64,000 bases of DNA from SB25 sp050180705 (GTDB taxonomy: Bacteria; Bacteroidota; Bacteroidia; Bacteroidales; Tenuifilaceae). The position numbers and the translations under genes are program-made. Of this stretch, positions 61,561 to 64,000 are shown piece after piece; the stretch's first letter is position 1; the number at the start of each line of letters is the position of its first letter. Location of the stretch: contig JBFXDX010000015.1 of assembly GCA_050180705.1 (NCBI GenBank), forward strand, positions 56,777 to 120,776. Direction: 5' to 3'. A model generated the notes under the pieces. The model ran no database searches. It saw only the letters and a list, made by a program, of their open reading frames with translations, and was not told where the DNA came from.

Positions 61561-62877
61561 CTATAATGGATGATTCTGGTTAAAACTTTTAAGGCGAAGT
61601 TCTAAATCGTTGAATTGATTCTTGTTTACCTGTGAAACGCAAGCCCGTAACCCTTCAATTCTTTCACTGCCTGTAATAGCTAAGGATATTGCACTTACAC
61701 CGTAGTAAAGTAGTTCTTCAATTAAATCCTCTCCGGTAAATCCTGGGTACGATATTGTAAAATAGAATCCGTCTGCTAATGGTTTATCTTCGTCCATATC
61801 GTAAACAATCTTAAAACCATTATCGGTAAAGAGTTTCTTCATGATATGAGCCTTTTCGCCATACTCTCTAACTGAATCAACAAAGTTGTATGTGCCATCG
61901 TTGGCTGCTTTTAGCATGGCTGCTAGGCCATACTGTACCGAATGGCATACTCCAGAAGATAGTGAGTAAACTGCACCATAAATCATGGCATAGCCAAATT
62001 CATCGGAACTGAAGAAGCGTTTTAAATCGGGATACCTTCGGGAGTAGAGTTGATTGCTTATAACTAAACAGCCAATTCGTTGTCCAGCATAGGAGAATGC
62101 CTTTGAACTCGATATGAGCATGAGCCAGTTATTGGTATAGTTGGCAACTGTTGGCTGATAGGGTGGAACTCCCGGCTTTGATAAATCCTTACGGAAATCC
62201 ATCGCAAAATATGCGAGATCCTCAATTACAATAACATCGTATGCAGTTGCAAGTTCTCCAATTGTTTTAAGTTCAGAGTCGGTAAAGCATATCCACGATG
62301 GGTTATTGGGGTTCGAGTATAGAATTGTAGAAATATTACCTTTTTTAAGGTACGACTCTAATTTGTCGCGAAGTTTGTCGCCACGGTAGTTGTACACGTC
62401 AAAGGTTTCGTAATTCATTCCTAGAACGCGTAGTTGCTGCTTTTGAACCGGAAATCCGGGATCAATGAACAGTATTGTATCCTTCTGTGCATTGCATCTG
62501 TTAGTTAGCAGGAATGAAGCCATGCCTCCTTGCATTGATCCAACTGTTGGAATGCAGCATTTTTCCTCAACATCAATGTTGATAAAACTCTTTACAAATC
62601 GAGAAATTTCCTTTTTAAGCTCAGGAATTCCATCAATCATTGGATACTTAGATGCCACACCTTTTTTTAATGCTTCAATTTCTGCATTAATGCCAATTTC
62701 AGTGGGTTCAATACCAGGAACTCCCATTTCCATGCGAATGAACTGTTGACCACTTGCTTTTTCAATTTCATTAACAAGACGAACTACTTCTCGAATGGAG
62801 GCTTTTCCAACCTTTGGTATTCTTGATTCTTCAATCTTAGTTTTAACGATATCGAATGGTACTGGAGTGTTTTTCAT
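61561..62877 (-). CDS. PLP-dependent class I/II aminotransferase
   Basis: A 438-residue fold type I aminotransferase. The PLP-lysine motif SSSKAFSYAGQRIGCLV lies near residue 256, SNPNNPSWICF near residue 188, and the Asp of IEDLAYFAMDF near residue 217. The far arginine region is close to the C-terminus (GLRACVSQVN). Substrate specificity is not evident. Placed as the first gene of the 2-oxoacid:ferredoxin oxidoreductase operon, so it may supply the 2-oxoacid by transamination, which is inference from gene order. The 400 bases upstream hold no gene. Confidence 0.9.
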   Translation of the reverse strand: MKNTPVPFDIVKTKIEESRIPKVGKASIREVVRLVNEIEKASGQQFIRMEMGVPGIEPTEIGINAEIEALKKGVASKYPMIDGIPELKKEISRFVKSFINIDVEEKCCIPTVGSMQGGMASFLLTNRCNAQKDTILFIDPGFPVQKQQLRVLGMNYETFDVYNYRGDKLRDKLESYLKKGNISTILYSNPNNPSWICFTDSELKTIGELATAYDVIVIEDLAYFAMDFRKDLSKPGVPPYQPTVANYTNNWLMLISSSKAFSYAGQRIGCLVISNQLYSRRYPDLKRFFSSDEFGYAMIYGAVYSLSSGVCHSVQYGLAAMLKAANDGTYNFVDSVREYGEKAHIMKKLFTDNGFKIVYDMDEDKPLADGFYFTISYPGFTGEDLIEELLYYGVSAISLAITGSERIEGLRACVSQVNKNQFNDLELRLKSFNQNHPL

Positions 62878-63276
62878 GATACTAACGAGATAATTGATAA
62901 CTTTTGAAATAGTTTGACTTTCAAGTTTATGTATTAATAATAAATTGGCCGATAATTTCTTTGAATCTCGAGTGCAAGTTTAGTGATAATTTTTGATAAT
63001 TTATATGATTTTTGGTTTTAAAATGTTACAATTTGCAATTAATAGCTTTGAAAATATCATATTTAAAATATAAAACAATTGAAATTGATTATAAAATGAA
63101 ATTGCTATTTGTGTATTTTTTAATAATATAAGATTCTATTTTTTGTGCAATTCTTTATCATGTAAGTAATATGATGTTTGTCTATAATAATTACTTATAG
63201 TTGTACTCATAACTGTAGTTTCTTTTTTCACAAATATTATATTATTTCATTTCGTAGTTCTTTTCAGATATCGAAT
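62878..63276. other. AT-rich intergenic stretch without recognised features
   Basis: About 400 bases of strongly AT-rich sequence between the aminotransferase start and the IS remnant. I see no credible open frame, terminator or RNA structure. It should hold the promoter of the aminotransferase-oxidoreductase operon, but no clear TAnnTTTG box stands out. Confidence 0.5.
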
Positions 63277-63317
63277 TGTCTAGTCCTGAAATAGCGTTAC
63301 ACAAAAAAAGTAAAGCT

Positions 63318-63684
63318 ATGAAAGATATCAAGAATGAGTATGTAAAGCGAACGCAAAAGGATTACAGCATATCCTTTAAGCTGTCGGTAGTATCAGAAAT
63401 CGAAAGGGGGAAATTTCCGTTACGGGTGCCCAAAAGAAATACGGGGTTCAAGGAGACCGAACCATTACCAATTGGCTCCGAAAATACTGGAACTTGAACA
63501 GAAAATCAAGTTACTAGAGAAGCAGAAGGCTTTTTGGGAGAAGCAAGCTGAGGCCTCTGATAGGAAGTCTGTATTCTTTGATATGATGATAGATATGGCA
63601 GAAAAAGAGTTTAATGTCCCCATCCGAAAAAACTTCTTACCCAAACAATCAAACTATTCACAAAAGAAAACGGGACAAGCATAA
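63318..63684 (+). pseudogene. IS3 OrfA (helix-turn-helix subunit), frameshifted
   Basis: The frame starts MKDIKNEYVKRTQKDYSISF, a typical OrfA N-terminus, and breaks at the G run near 63406-63410. The protein continues in another frame as EISVTGAQKKYGVQGDRTIT. A further break near 63471 leads into KILELEQKIKLLEKQKAFWE, the OrfA coiled-coil tail, which stops at 63684. One lost G and at least one more change explain the breaks. Sequencing error in the G run cannot be excluded for the first. Confidence 0.7.
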
Positions 63685-64000
63685 GTTCCACCTGTGGATT
63701 GCTCGGGTTTAGCTGGCAGGTTTATTATTGTTCATTATGGTCAAAGGACCAAAAAAACAGGCTCAAGCATCAGAAGTAGTGGCTATGGTGAAGTTCGTGT
63801 GCAGGGATATGCCTCGCATAGGCGCCAAGAAATTGTATTGCCTGTTGTACAACCCTTTGCGGGAACAACAAATAGGCAGGGATAATTTTCAGCCATACTC
63901 AAGGCCAATCATCTGTTGGTAAAACCAAAGCGGAACTACCGCATAACCACAGACTCTCATCATCGTTTCCGACAACATAAGAATCTGGTGGAAAACCTCC
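63685..64000 (+). pseudogene. IS3 OrfB (DDE transposase), broken and truncated
   Basis: One frame gives KKQAQASEVVAMVKFVCRDM, then PRIGAKKLYCLL, the usual region before the IS3 integrase core. Near 63880 the frame changes, and the next segment reads FSAILKANHLLVKPKRNYRI, then TTDSHHRFRQHKNLVENL, up to the window edge. The catalytic DDE core would lie outside. No start codon in frame at the beginning, as expected when OrfB is made by frameshifting in intact elements. Confidence 0.7.

Larger units (their letters stand above)
63277..64000 (+). mobile_element. Decayed IS3-family insertion sequence, cut by the window edge
   Basis: Remnants of orfA and orfB of an IS3-type element lie in order on the plus strand and reach the right edge. 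TGTCTAGTCCTGAAATAGCG at 63277-63296 has the look of an IS3 left terminal repeat (TG start, about 40 bases before orfA). The right end is outside the window, so repeats and target duplication cannot be checked. Several frame breaks make it inactive as read. Confidence 0.7.

Noticed and set aside
1..64000. tRNA and rRNA genes
   Set aside because: I looked for cloverleaf-like and rRNA-like segments in the gaps and found none that I could support by eye; a tRNAscan run would settle it.

Overview
The window looks like a chromosomal segment of a low-GC, anaerobic, fermentative Bacteroidota, most likely order Bacteroidales. Four things point there: several genes have an upstream box matching the Bacteroidota sigma factor -7 element TAnnTTTG; a giant surface protein ends in a type IX secretion (T9SS) sorting domain; PD40, SPOR, BACON and PKD proteins of Bacteroidota type are present; and energy genes are built around [FeFe] hydrogenase and ferredoxin-dependent 2-oxoacid oxidation. 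No rRNA, tRNA or CRISPR array was recognised by eye.

Layout. 1-330: 5' end of a gene leaving the left edge. 330-2769: K+ channel and MscS channel, overlapping on the minus strand. 2905-5523: alaS. 5676-9897: plus-strand run of two tandem M23 peptidases, MerR regulator, Nif3-like protein and zinc-ribbon coiled-coil protein. 9968-12211: TPR-PD40-SPOR envelope protein. 12400-25483: hydrogenase and redox-signalling island. A minus-strand arm carries a thioredoxin-like [2Fe-2S] protein, a sensory [FeFe]-hydrogenase-like protein with PAS, and a SpoIIE/PP2C phosphatase. A plus-strand arm carries hydC, hydB, hydA, a sensory hydrogenase fused to a histidine kinase, a single-receiver protein and a receiver-kinase, followed by rex and ribF. 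25484-33841: hydG, a large periplasmic/outer-membrane propeller-barrel protein, a TM1266-type hydrogenase regulator, two membrane proteins and hydE. 34004-43616: housekeeping genes (yicC, gmk, nadD, ung, ttcA-like), an iron alcohol dehydrogenase, several hypotheticals, a SiaC-like protein and a probable small RNA with its own promoter and terminator. 43808-52156: 2,782-residue multidomain T9SS adhesin. 52365-52532: 21-bp minisatellite. 52746-58761: GT51 glycosyltransferase, porin-like protein, AlkD-like protein, M2 peptidase lipoprotein. 58820-62877: aminotransferase plus four-subunit 2-oxoacid:ferredoxin oxidoreductase. 63277-64000: decayed IS3-type element running off the right edge.

How it fits together. 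Transamination and 2-oxoacid oxidation would yield reduced ferredoxin. The HydABC-type hydrogenase can reoxidise ferredoxin and NADH to H2. HydE and HydG build the H-cluster; hydF is not in the window. Rex (NADH/NAD+) and two hydrogenase-derived sensors that have lost the proton-relay cysteine could report redox or H2 state to kinases, receivers and a PP2C phosphatase. The two divergent hydrogenase operons each carry a nearly identical Rex-like inverted repeat just upstream of the first gene (15778-15795 and 16044-16061). This supports one NADH-responsive switch for the catalytic and sensory arms. That regulatory island is the most interesting part of the window, followed by the candidate small RNA at 35379-35511.
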